A stretch of 47,574 nucleotides of DNA from an uncultured Acholeplasma sp. (GTDB lineage Bacteria > Bacillota_I > Bacilli_A > Acholeplasmatales > Acholeplasmataceae). The stretch spans positions 1 through 47,574 of the forward strand of contig CALMNM010000073.1 in assembly GCA_937868795.1 (NCBI GenBank). Direction: 5' to 3'. The position numbers were made by a program, and so were the translations under genes. Below the pieces are notes generated by a model. The model worked only from the letters and a program-made list of their open reading frames with translations. It was not told the DNA's origin and made no database searches. Numbering within the stretch: the stretch's first letter is position 1; the number at the start of each line of letters is the position of its first letter. Positions 1 to 6,552 of this stretch are shown in pieces.

Positions 1-2
1 CC

Positions 3-602
3 TTTGGGGATACTCAAACCACGAACATGTATGCGTATTGTGCCAACAATCCAGTGATGTACGTAGATCCATCTGGAGAAAGTTTTCTGTTAATTGGAGG
101 AGCAATATTACTTGGCGGCTTGATTGGTGGACTGGTTGGTGTATTTACAGCAACTGATGATGAAAATCTTTGGGGGGCATTTCTTGGTGGATTTATCAAT
201 GGAGCAATCAACACTGCGGGTCTAGCTGCCGCTATAGCAACAGGAGGGACTAGTGCTTTTGCTATAGCTGCTATAACTGGATTTGCAGGAGGTGTATTGG
301 GAAGCATGACAAACCAATCTATATCATACGGAAATATAGATTTGGGTTTAGCATTTGCAAATGGAGTTATTTCAGCAACAACTAATGCAATGTCACTTTA
401 CGCATTCAGCACCTTTTTCACTCCATACGGAGTAACTTGGGGAGCAAGATTTGTTGATGCTTTGCTTCCCTCAGTAGCTTCTATTGCTATACAATCTGTT
501 ACAGGCTTTAGTGTACCTAATCCAAATCAGTTTCGGCAAGTAAACAGTATTTCATCATTTCAAACAAATACTGCATTCAGAATAGATTTTTCGTGGAGGT
601 AA
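3..602 (+). CDS. Rhs/YD-repeat polymorphic toxin, C-terminal tip (5' end off window)
   Basis: The frame is open to the left edge and reads through the signature YAYCANNPVMYVDPSGE, which is the end of the Rhs repeat core. An ATG at 27 lies inside this core, so the real gene very probably starts left of the window. After the core end come a hydrophobic, Gly/Ala-rich pretoxin region (about residues 28-125) and a unique tail of about 65 residues. In Rhs proteins the tail is the effector domain, released after the core shell is cleaved. I recognise no catalytic motif in this tail. The stop at 600-602 sits inside the ribosome binding site of the next gene, which is typical of a toxin-immunity pair. 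It could instead be another orphan tip, but the residues just before YAYC (TTNM) also fit a continuing core. Confidence 0.8.
   Translation, partial: FGDTQTTNMYAYCANNPVMYVDPSGESFLLIGGAILLGGLIGGLVGVFTATDDENLWGAFLGGFINGAINTAGLAAAIATGGTSAFAIAAITGFAGGVLGSMTNQSISYGNIDLGLAFANGVISATTNAMSLYAFSTFFTPYGVTWGARFVDALLPSVASIAIQSVTGFSVPNPNQFRQVNSISSFQTNTAFRIDFSWR
27..62 (+). repeat. Rhs core-end junction repeat, copy 1 (YCANNPVM type)
   Basis: It encodes MYAYCANNPVMY. Nearly the same bases recur at 1079-1111, where they directly follow a stop codon. The repeat marks the border between the conserved core and the variable tip and is a plausible recombination site. Confidence 0.75.
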
Positions 603-606
603 TATT

Positions 607-1065
607 TTGGAGAAAAATGAATTCCGAGTATTGGTTTATATTCCAATATTTTGTTTTGTTTTATTCTTTATAGGTGTTGGATTTTTCTGGTTTGCTATGA
701 CCCATTCAAATGGTCAAGAAACAATCATAGAAATTAGCGCTATTGCATTAGGTATTGTTATTTTACCTCTTGCGTTATTTATATGGAGTTTTCTGACGAT
801 GTGGCCTTGTGTGAAATTTAGTATAGAAGGAATAGAGAAAACATTATTGGGGAAAAAGCAAAAATTTATTCGATGGGATGAAGTTTATGAAATCCGAAGA
901 ATGAACACCGGAATTACAGAATGGGTATTTTTTTCTAAGACAAGTTTAGAAAATAAATCGATAGATCAATGCAGAAATAGGAAAGATAATATCTTTATTG
1001 TAAGCACCATTGATGTTGAAAAAGCCATCAAATACTTTGCTCCTTCAAGGTTATCGCAAAAGTAA
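607..1065 (+). CDS. putative immunity protein 1, membrane protein with PH-like domain
   Basis: This 152-residue protein starts at TTG 607, chosen because GGAGG at 595-599 lies 7 bases upstream. Two hydrophobic helices (about residues 8-31 and 43-66) are followed by a soluble part that looks like a bacterial PH-like domain (FSIEGIEKTLLGKKQKFIRW and after). It lies 4 bases after the Rhs tip gene, the usual place for a cognate immunity gene. The membrane location suggests protection at the cytoplasmic membrane, but that is inference. No specific immunity family is recognised. Confidence 0.6.
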   Translation: MEKNEFRVLVYIPIFCFVLFFIGVGFFWFAMTHSNGQETIIEISAIALGIVILPLALFIWSFLTMWPCVKFSIEGIEKTLLGKKQKFIRWDEVYEIRRMNTGITEWVFFSKTSLENKSIDQCRNRKDNIFIVSTIDVEKAIKYFAPSRLSQK

Positions 1066-1078
1066 TTATCGAGTTTAA

Positions 1079-1111
1079 TATGCATATTGTGCCAACAATC
1101 CAGTCATGTAT
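1079..1111 (+). repeat. Rhs core-end junction repeat, copy 2 (YCANNPVM type)
   Basis: It encodes YAYCANNPVMY in the frame of the downstream tip gene and is preceded in frame by a TAA stop at 1076-1078. The conserved Rhs core is therefore missing here and only its last residues remain, as expected for a displaced (orphan) tip. Confidence 0.75.
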
Positions 1112-1780
1112 TCGGACATAAGCGGATATGCACCATGGTGGAACTGGGCTATATCAGGTGGCCAATTAGCATTAGGAATCGCTTTGTGCTTTGTCCCGGG
1201 GGCTCAAGGAATAGGAATTAGTCTCATAATTGGTGGATCATTAGGTCTTATTGCAAATGCTGTTTCTCCTGCAATAGGACAAGCAATCGGAGAGGTATCT
1301 TCAATTGCAAATGGCGCTGGGGCCATTACCACTGGGAGTTCAATTTTAGGATTAGGAACTCCAGGATTAATTGGTGGTATTACACTCATTCTAGTAGGTT
1401 GTGCGACCGCTGCATTTGGAGCAAGCGAGATCGTTGATGCAGTCACGGGAGTCAATTATATTCAGAGTTGGACAGGATTAAACGACAACGTATATGGATG
1501 GACATATTTTGGCTTAAATGTAGCATCAAGCATAGGACAGATTGCTGGACGCGCATATAATTTGCGCGCTACAAGAACACCCAATCTAGGTTATGATGGC
1601 GCGCCAAACGGTTATCATTATTATGATCAAAATGGCAATATTCTATTTGATTTTGACTACCCCCACGGTAACATACCATACAATCATTTTCATGGATGGA
1701 CTGGACCAGGAATGACGGGGAGAACAGGTGGACATATGAGCTACCTAGAGTTAATTTGGTGGTTGTTAGGAGGAAAATGA
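1106..1780 (+). CDS. orphan Rhs tip 2 (pretoxin region plus unknown C-terminal toxin domain)
   Basis: The first ATG in the frame (1106) is the Met of the junction NPVMYSDISGY, and no ribosome binding site precedes it. Residues 12-115 are hydrophobic and Gly-rich. Then comes SWTGLNDNVYGWTYFGLN, a segment I associate with pretoxin regions of clostridial Rhs proteins. The C-terminal 60 residues hold a His-rich candidate active region: H187 in DYPHGN, and H194 and H196 in YNHFHGW. These could serve a nuclease, but I recognise no named family. AGGAGG at 1768-1773, inside the end of this gene, is the ribosome binding site of the next gene. The first 155 bases are duplicated at 4386-4544. Weak translation is likely, so this may be a silent donor cassette. 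Confidence 0.65.
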   Translation: MYSDISGYAPWWNWAISGGQLALGIALCFVPGAQGIGISLIIGGSLGLIANAVSPAIGQAIGEVSSIANGAGAITTGSSILGLGTPGLIGGITLILVGCATAAFGASEIVDAVTGVNYIQSWTGLNDNVYGWTYFGLNVASSIGQIAGRAYNLRATRTPNLGYDGAPNGYHYYDQNGNILFDFDYPHGNIPYNHFHGWTGPGMTGRTGGHMSYLELIWWLLGGK

Positions 1781-1781
1781 A

Positions 1782-2102
1782 ATGAAATTTAGATCTAATC
1801 CTAAATCCAATAATATTTTTGAACTAACTTATCATAAATACCAAAAGAGAGAAAAAATCTCTTATGAGGAATACGTGGTCTTGTTGACCACCAATGATGA
1901 AATTTGGTTCTCTCTAAACAATAAGGTCTATCAAGTCGATCATGGGGCACCGGGCATTACTTCAATGTTTATAACTGAATTCGATGGTTCAAACAAGATA
2001 TCCGAACGAAGTGAAGATTTTTCTTCCATTATCGATATGCTTCATCATTTCAAAATAGAAGGAAAAACTATCAAAGAACTTTGGGATGATGTTGCCTTTT
2101 GA
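1782..2102 (+). CDS. putative immunity protein 2 (hypothetical)
   Basis: This 106-residue soluble protein has no signal peptide or membrane segment. ATG 1782 follows the tip-2 stop by one base and has AGGAGG 8 bases upstream. The protein is rich in charged and aromatic residues (YHKYQKREKISYEEYVVLL) and resembles small immunity proteins only in size and position. Its role as neutraliser of tip 2 is inferred from the tight toxin-then-immunity layout. Nothing recognisable lies in the 98 bases that follow before the next junction. Confidence 0.6.
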   Translation: MKFRSNPKSNNIFELTYHKYQKREKISYEEYVVLLTTNDEIWFSLNNKVYQVDHGAPGITSMFITEFDGSNKISERSEDFSSIIDMLHHFKIEGKTIKELWDDVAF

Positions 2103-2200
2103 TTATTTCAAAAGATTTCTTTATCCATCATATTTTTCATTGTATGAAAAACATTATTTCAAACCCTTGATGGCTACTTTGCGCGAATAAACTTCAAGAA

Positions 2201-2235
2201 GTGGTTATCTCTGACTACATTACTCCAGTCATGTA
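2201..2235 (+). repeat. junction repeat, copy 3 (DYITPVM type)
   Basis: It is near identical to 3346-3380 (32 of 35 bases by eye). Its right half, from TCCAGT onward, matches the YCANNPVM-type junctions, while its left half is a different sequence, suggesting a mosaic recombination site. Confidence 0.7.
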
Positions 2236-2836
2236 TTCAGACATAAGCGGATATGCGCCTGAGTGGTTAAATGCTATCGGAAATTGGTTTGAAGAACATT
2301 GGGTACAAATAGCGATCGGAACAGCATTTATTGTTGCAGGAGTCTTAACCATGGGAATAGCGGCATATATAGGTGGTGCAGCGTTTGCTGGAGTAATGTC
2401 TGCTATGGGTTCAGCCCTATCTGCTTCTTTAGTTCAAGTCGGAATTAGTATGGGTATCAGTGCGGTTATTGGGGGATCTATATCTGCGGCTACTGGTGCT
2501 GGTTTTTGGAGTGGATTTACTGATGGACTGGCAAGTGGTTATATGTGGGGAGGAATATTCGCTGGAACTGCTCAAATGGTATCTGGCGCAATGAGTATAA
2601 CCAGAAGCTTAGCTCCTCATTTTAACGGATTCAAATTTGGGAATATAAAAATATGGTCTCCAAACCATGCCACTAATCCAAATATCGGAGGAACGATAAT
2701 TAAATTCGGACAATGGAATAGATTTGATGCAGAGTATTCAAGAATGATTCATGTCGCTTGGACAGTATTCGGTCACAATTTAAACCATATCCCTATTGGG
2801 ACTGTATTAGCAGGTATTTTGGGAGGTGTTTCCTAA
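2201..2836 (+). CDS. orphan Rhs tip 3 (pretoxin region plus C-terminal toxin domain)
   Basis: This 211-residue frame starts at GTG 2201 (VISDYITPVMYSDISGYAP). The alternative ATG is at 2231, and neither start has a convincing ribosome binding site. Residues 35-135 are Gly/Ala-rich and hydrophobic. The last 70 residues (KFGNIKIWSPN, GGTIIKFG, then HIPIG near the end) resemble a tail I recall from Rhs proteins of Firmicutes whose activity I cannot name. The junction shares SDISGYAP with tip 2 but differs upstream of the conserved Pro-Val-Met. The stop codon overlaps the next start by one base. It is most likely a displaced tip kept as a donor for toxin switching. Confidence 0.65.
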   Translation: MVISDYITPVMYSDISGYAPEWLNAIGNWFEEHWVQIAIGTAFIVAGVLTMGIAAYIGGAAFAGVMSAMGSALSASLVQVGISMGISAVIGGSISAATGAGFWSGFTDGLASGYMWGGIFAGTAQMVSGAMSITRSLAPHFNGFKFGNIKIWSPNHATNPNIGGTIIKFGQWNRFDAEYSRMIHVAWTVFGHNLNHIPIGTVLAGILGGVS

Positions 2837-3324
2837 TGAAAAAATACTCATTGTATTTCAATAAGGAGAGTGAATATGTCACTATAATGTTATATTTTTT
2901 TGATGACTTCAGAAAAAGAAATTTGCTTGATCAATTTCTAAAAATATTTGACTTGTTTAATGGAAGTCAAATATGTGCAAGAGTTGTTAGAGATCTAAAC
3001 GACCGGGCTATTGTTGACTTAAGAGACCTGCACATTGAATCAATTGCTAGGTCACGAAGCAATGAAGTTCTTGCCATCAGATTTACACAAGACAAGCTAG
3101 GACATTTTCTGAATTATGTTGTTCAAAAGGATGAAAGAACAGAAGTGTATTTTTTTGATGAAGTAGATTGGGATATATTTATCAATTTAAAATCGCGTTT
3201 GGACAAGATAAAATATCGTGCATTGTTTGTTATAAATGACAATAATGATACATATGTTAGATTTAATATCAATTTATATGATGTAGAATATATCAAAACT
3301 CAAATAGACAAAATCCTGAAATAG
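2836..3324 (+). CDS. putative immunity protein 3 (hypothetical)
   Basis: This is a 162-residue soluble, acidic protein. The frame is open further upstream, but ATG 2836 is chosen because it overlaps the tip-3 stop (TAATG) and has GGGAGG at 2821-2826. No membrane segments and no recognised domain are seen. The sequence mixes aromatic and charged residues (YFFDDFRKRN, YFFDEVDWDIF). An immunity role for tip 3 is inferred from position and coupling only. Confidence 0.6.
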   Translation: MKKYSLYFNKESEYVTIMLYFFDDFRKRNLLDQFLKIFDLFNGSQICARVVRDLNDRAIVDLRDLHIESIARSRSNEVLAIRFTQDKLGHFLNYVVQKDERTEVYFFDEVDWDIFINLKSRLDKIKYRALFVINDNNDTYVRFNINLYDVEYIKTQIDKILK

Positions 3325-3345
3325 AAGAATTAAAACAGGATTTCT

Positions 3346-3380
3346 GTGGTTACTTCTGACTACATTACTCCAGTGATGTA
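3346..3380 (+). repeat. junction repeat, copy 4 (DYITPVM type)
   Basis: Matches 2201-2235 with three differences. It reads into MYIDPSGE, the more canonical Rhs core ending, whereas copy 3 reads into MYSDISGY. Confidence 0.7.
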
Positions 3381-3981
3381 CATAGATCCTAGCGGTGAGG
3401 CTTGGTGGCATTGGGCAGCCGCAGTTGGTGTTGTCGCAATCTTAGCAGGCTTGACGATTATTTCATGTGGTGGTTTTGCTGCAGCATATGGAACTATTAT
3501 GTTAGCTGGAAACGGTATTGCCCTGGCTGGACTATCTAAAACAGCGGTTGTCCTTGCATTTGCAACTGTTGGATCTGCGTTAGGCCTGACAGGTAGTGCA
3601 ATGTATGCAGGATCAATGTCTTCCAATTCTGATGAATTTGCAGATTATGGCTTAATTGGTCTGATATCTACATCTGTAGGCGGGGCACTTGGAGCATACA
3701 CGGGATACATAATTACTCAAAATAATAAGTACTATTTTCCAAATAGTCCTGATGACTTTAACCCGAAAAATCTAGATCGATACGACTATAACAACGGGAA
3801 TGTGATTAAGTGGCAAGAACCTGGTGGGGGTAAAGCGGTATTCGAATACAACACACACGATACTCCCCATTATCATATAACACCTGATGGAGTAAACAGA
3901 ATGATTAATCCGTTTACAAATGACACACATATGTACCAAGGGGATTCCATTCCATTCGATTTTTGGCAGTATTTCAAATAG
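3346..3981 (+). CDS. orphan Rhs tip 4 (pretoxin region plus His-rich C-terminal toxin domain)
   Basis: This 211-residue frame starts at GTG 3346 (alternative ATG 3376), with only a weak AGGA upstream. The core end MYIDPSGE is followed by a hydrophobic Gly/Ala region to about residue 125. A polar C-terminal domain begins with DDFNPKNLDRY and carries H171, H175 and H177 in THDTPHYH. A compact His cluster in a small toxin domain suggests an RNase-like or metal-dependent nuclease, but this is a guess. The GGAGG of the next gene overlaps the stop codon region. As with tips 2 and 3, the body of the Rhs protein is absent. Confidence 0.65.
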   Translation: MVTSDYITPVMYIDPSGEAWWHWAAAVGVVAILAGLTIISCGGFAAAYGTIMLAGNGIALAGLSKTAVVLAFATVGSALGLTGSAMYAGSMSSNSDEFADYGLIGLISTSVGGALGAYTGYIITQNNKYYFPNSPDDFNPKNLDRYDYNNGNVIKWQEPGGGKAVFEYNTHDTPHYHITPDGVNRMINPFTNDTHMYQGDSIPFDFWQYFK

Positions 3982-3992
3982 GAGGAACAAAA

Positions 3993-4307
3993 ATGATTTT
4001 ATCAAACAACTCTAATCTCTCAATATTTCATGATGCAAAAATGGGGATAATTGATTATGATTATATCAACAAATCAGTTTATATAAATTTGACTCTTGAT
4101 AGTCTTTCGAACAAAGGAAAAGCGGTATTGACAGGGGTGAAGGTAAGTTTCATACAATTTCAATCTTCAGAGCCATGGGGCCCAGGAATATATATCAACA
4201 AAGTAGATTTCAAAGAAAAACAAGGAAAACAGGAAATCACAATACTGCTAAATTCTGGTGATACATTTCAATTAATCGCCGAACATTTTGAATTAAAACA
4301 AAATTAG
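3993..4307 (+). CDS. putative immunity protein 4 (hypothetical)
   Basis: This is a 104-residue soluble protein. ATG 3993 is chosen over the upstream in-frame start at 3963 because GGAGG (3981-3985) lies 7 bases before it and the longer form would overlap the toxin. It contains a stretch SSEPWGPGIYI flanked by alternating hydrophobic residues, suggesting an all-beta fold. I recall similar EPWG motifs in small immunity-type proteins, but I cannot name the family. It follows tip 4 directly and is probably its antidote. Confidence 0.6.
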   Translation: MILSNNSNLSIFHDAKMGIIDYDYINKSVYINLTLDSLSNKGKAVLTGVKVSFIQFQSSEPWGPGIYINKVDFKEKQGKQEITILLNSGDTFQLIAEHFELKQN

Positions 4308-4385
4308 TACTATATATTAAGATGAAATGGATACTATAAATTAGGCATATCAAAGTAAGCGGTGCTACATTCTGTGCACATTACT

Positions 4386-4592
4386 CCAGTCATGTTTTCA
4401 GACATAACTTGATATACTCCATGGTGGAACTGGGCTATATCTGGTGGCCAATTAGTATTAGGAATCGCTTTGTGCTTTGTCCCTGGGGCTCAAGGAATAG
4501 GAATTAGTCTCATAATTGGTGGATCATTAGGTCTTATTGCAAATTGGACTGGTATGGATATTAATCAGTTAATTATGATACCATCTGCATAG
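4386..4592 (+). pseudogene. broken fifth Rhs tip cassette (partial duplicate of tip 2)
   Basis: About 155 bases match 1100-1260 with few changes. The frame starts at ATG 4392 but hits TGA at 4410-4412, where tip 2 has GGA. It then stays open to TAG 4590, reading through the PWWNW pretoxin start. After the codons for IAN the sequence jumps to WTGMDIN, so roughly 200 bases present in tip 2 are missing. No toxin domain and no immunity gene follow. It is decayed and probably not expressed. Confidence 0.75.
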
Positions 4593-4615
4593 AAAATAGA
4601 ATACTTAACCATCAT

Positions 4616-4653
4616 GCAAAAAAGATGACTGCTCTTTTATCGAGCGGCCATCT
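4616..4653 (-). terminator. intrinsic terminator of uppP
   Basis: A 12-position stem (4623-4634 with 4642-4653, one mismatch and one wobble) is followed on the minus strand by a run of six T. It also separates the convergent Rhs island from uppP. Confidence 0.7.
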
Positions 4654-4715
4654 GTTTATTATAGTAAAGGAGTTTCAAATCTTATAATAACTACTTGACG
4701 AAAGACGTGTTATGA

Positions 4716-5525
4716 TTAAATGAAATAAAGAACAATAGCGATTAACCCTACGACTAAACAATACCCAGAGAAATAAATTAAGTTCTTTACTTTGACGTAT
4801 TCATATAAGAATTTTACAGCGATTAAACTGAAAATAAAACTCATGATGAACGCGAGACTATAACCTACATAATGAATGGATTCACCTGCGGTTAATGCTT
4901 CATATAGCCCTAAAATAGATACGGGAACTGAAATGACCAAATAACTCAAAAACGAGAACCGTAAGACTTTTTTGAGTTCAATCTTTTGGGTAAGTCCACC
5001 AGAAATGGTAATTCCACTTCTCGAAATCCCCGGAAAGATTGCAAACATCTGGAAAGCCCCTACAACCAAAGCATTTTTCCAGGTTATCTCTTTTTTCCAC
5101 TGGATATCTCTTTGTTGATAGACATAATAAAGCAATCCAGAGGTAATCAATAACGCAAACCCTACCGATAATAAATCATTGGGTAAGACATCTTTTAAAA
5201 GTAGCCCTGCAATCCCTACCGGAATCACAGCGACAACTAACTTAAGCACATAGATAAAATCTTCTTTTCCCGTTTCATCTTTTCTGATTAAATAACAGAA
5301 AGTGCCTTTAATGAGCTGACCAACATCTCGTTTAAAATAATAGAGTAAGGCGAGAAATGATCCGGTATTGGTAATCATCAAGAATGTGGAAAATTCTGTC
5401 ATATCCATCTCAAAGAAATGAGAGAATAGGGTTAAATGCCCACTACTGGAAATGGGAAAGATTTCTGTGATTCCCTGAATAATCCCAAGGATAATGTATT
5501 TAAGGATTTCAATAAATTCTGCCAT
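4716..5525 (-). CDS. uppP: undecaprenyl-diphosphatase UppP (BacA family)
   Basis: UppP dephosphorylates undecaprenyl diphosphate on the outer face of the membrane, regenerating the lipid carrier for glycan export. The protein is 269 residues, full length, with about eight hydrophobic helices. Both family signatures are present: GITEIFPISSSGHL near residue 18 and PGISRSGIT in the middle, which supply the catalytic Glu, Ser and Arg. It is transcribed toward the Rhs island and away from a DUF368 gene that also handles the C55 carrier. An extended -10 (TGCTATAAT, minus strand) lies just upstream. Presence in a Mollicutes-like genome suggests some polyprenol-linked surface glycan or a retained wall pathway. 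Confidence 0.95.
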   Translation of the reverse strand: MAEFIEILKYIILGIIQGITEIFPISSSGHLTLFSHFFEMDMTEFSTFLMITNTGSFLALLYYFKRDVGQLIKGTFCYLIRKDETGKEDFIYVLKLVVAVIPVGIAGLLLKDVLPNDLLSVGFALLITSGLLYYVYQQRDIQWKKEITWKNALVVGAFQMFAIFPGISRSGITISGGLTQKIELKKVLRFSFLSYLVISVPVSILGLYEALTAGESIHYVGYSLAFIMSFIFSLIAVKFLYEYVKVKNLIYFSGYCLVVGLIAIVLYFI

Positions 5526-5540
5526 GTTATCACCGATATC

Positions 5541-5549
5541 ATTATAGCA
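5541..5549 (-). promoter_or_regulatory. candidate uppP promoter (extended -10)
   Basis: On the minus strand the sequence reads TGCTATAAT about 16 bases before the uppP start. No good -35 is visible, so the extended -10 element carries the call. Confidence 0.45.
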
Positions 5550-5606
5550 TAAAGAGGAAAGATAAACCTAGGTGATTTTGAAGTTTATCATGTCTTTGAA
5601 ATCCTT

Positions 5607-5640
5607 TTGACATACAAAATGAAGGATTATCATGTATACT
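5607..5640 (+). promoter_or_regulatory. candidate promoter for the DUF368-galU pair
   Basis: TTGACA at 5607-5612 is followed by TATCAT (15-base spacer) and TATACT (22-base spacer), so neither spacing is ideal. A start site here would exclude the ATG at 5632 and supports translation from 5665. Confidence 0.35.
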
Positions 5641-5664
5641 AAAAATAGAGTCAAAGGAGCCATT

Positions 5665-6552
5665 ATGAACCATCTTATCAAAATATTTAAAGGCGCATGC
5701 GTAGGACTTGGCAGCATCTTACCAGGAATATCGGGTTCGATGGTTGCTACAATCCTTAAAATATATACAGAACTGATTACAGCTCTCAATAACTTCACGA
5801 AACGACCCATTCAAGCGATTTTGTCCGTGTGGCAATACATTGTTGGTGTCATTTTAGGTTATGTGATAGGTTTCTTATTTATCAAAGTCTTTTTTGAAAA
5901 CTTCCCCATTCCCTTCACCCTTCTTTTTATTGGGTTTATCTTAGGTGCGATTCCTAGTGTGACCAAAGAAATCAAAGAATCAAAACGTGTCTGGCACCAC
6001 TATCTTGTCATGGCATTCTCAATGATCTTTATGGTTTTGTTTCTCTTTGTTCAAGAGTCTACAGCAACTTCAGGAGACTGGACATATTATCTTGTTGTCT
6101 TTTTGATCGGGTTAATTACGGCAGCTGCCTTAATCACTCCTGGCCTTTCGGCAGCAACCCTTTTGATGGCTCTTGGTTATTTTCATTTATTAATTTCATT
6201 CGTCGATGATTTTGGCGCGGCACTTTTATCAGGCAATTTTACAGAAGTCATCAACTTTTTACCCCTACTCCTCATCTTGATCATCGGCGTGATCGCAGGG
6301 ATGATCATCGTAGGGAAAATTATGTATCAGATTTTACAGCATTATAAAGTTCATTTTTATTTTGCGATTTTAGGGATTATTTTCATCTCACCGTTCAATA
6401 TCTTATTTGAACTCCAGACATCCACGGAAAACAATGTTTTCAACCAATCGTGGGTAACTTGGGTGAGTGCAGGTCTTCTCTTTATCGTAGGATTTTATAT
6501 CACCTATCGCTTAGCAACCAAAGACACGATTACGGAGGGAACCCATGATTAG
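5665..6552 (+). CDS. DUF368 membrane protein, PopT-type undecaprenyl-phosphate translocase
   Basis: DUF368 proteins (PopT) flip undecaprenyl phosphate back across the membrane so the carrier can be reused. This 295-residue protein has the family start GACVGLGSILPGISGSMVAT and a second, related half with LITPGLSAATLL, an inverted-repeat layout typical of the family, plus about eight hydrophobic helices. ATG 5665 is chosen over 5632 because AAAGGAG at 5653-5659 fits it. It lies divergent from uppP, giving two enzymes of C55-P recycling side by side, and overlaps galU by 8 bases. Confidence 0.85.
   Translation: MNHLIKIFKGACVGLGSILPGISGSMVATILKIYTELITALNNFTKRPIQAILSVWQYIVGVILGYVIGFLFIKVFFENFPIPFTLLFIGFILGAIPSVTKEIKESKRVWHHYLVMAFSMIFMVLFLFVQESTATSGDWTYYLVVFLIGLITAAALITPGLSAATLLMALGYFHLLISFVDDFGAALLSGNFTEVINFLPLLLILIIGVIAGMIIVGKIMYQILQHYKVHFYFAILGIIFISPFNILFELQTSTENNVFNQSWVTWVSAGLLFIVGFYITYRLATKDTITEGTHD

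Noticed and set aside
27-4390. CRISPR-like direct repeats in the left region
   Set aside because: The repeats are coding, lie hundreds of bases to about 1 kb apart, and mark Rhs core ends; no spacer pattern exists.
4392-4592. Reading the fifth tip as intact using TGA as tryptophan (Mollicutes code 4)
   Set aside because: TGA is a stop in many clear genes here, including the overlaps at 9755 and 16939 and the fhs end at 26955, and tip 2 has Gly at this codon, so it is a nonsense change.
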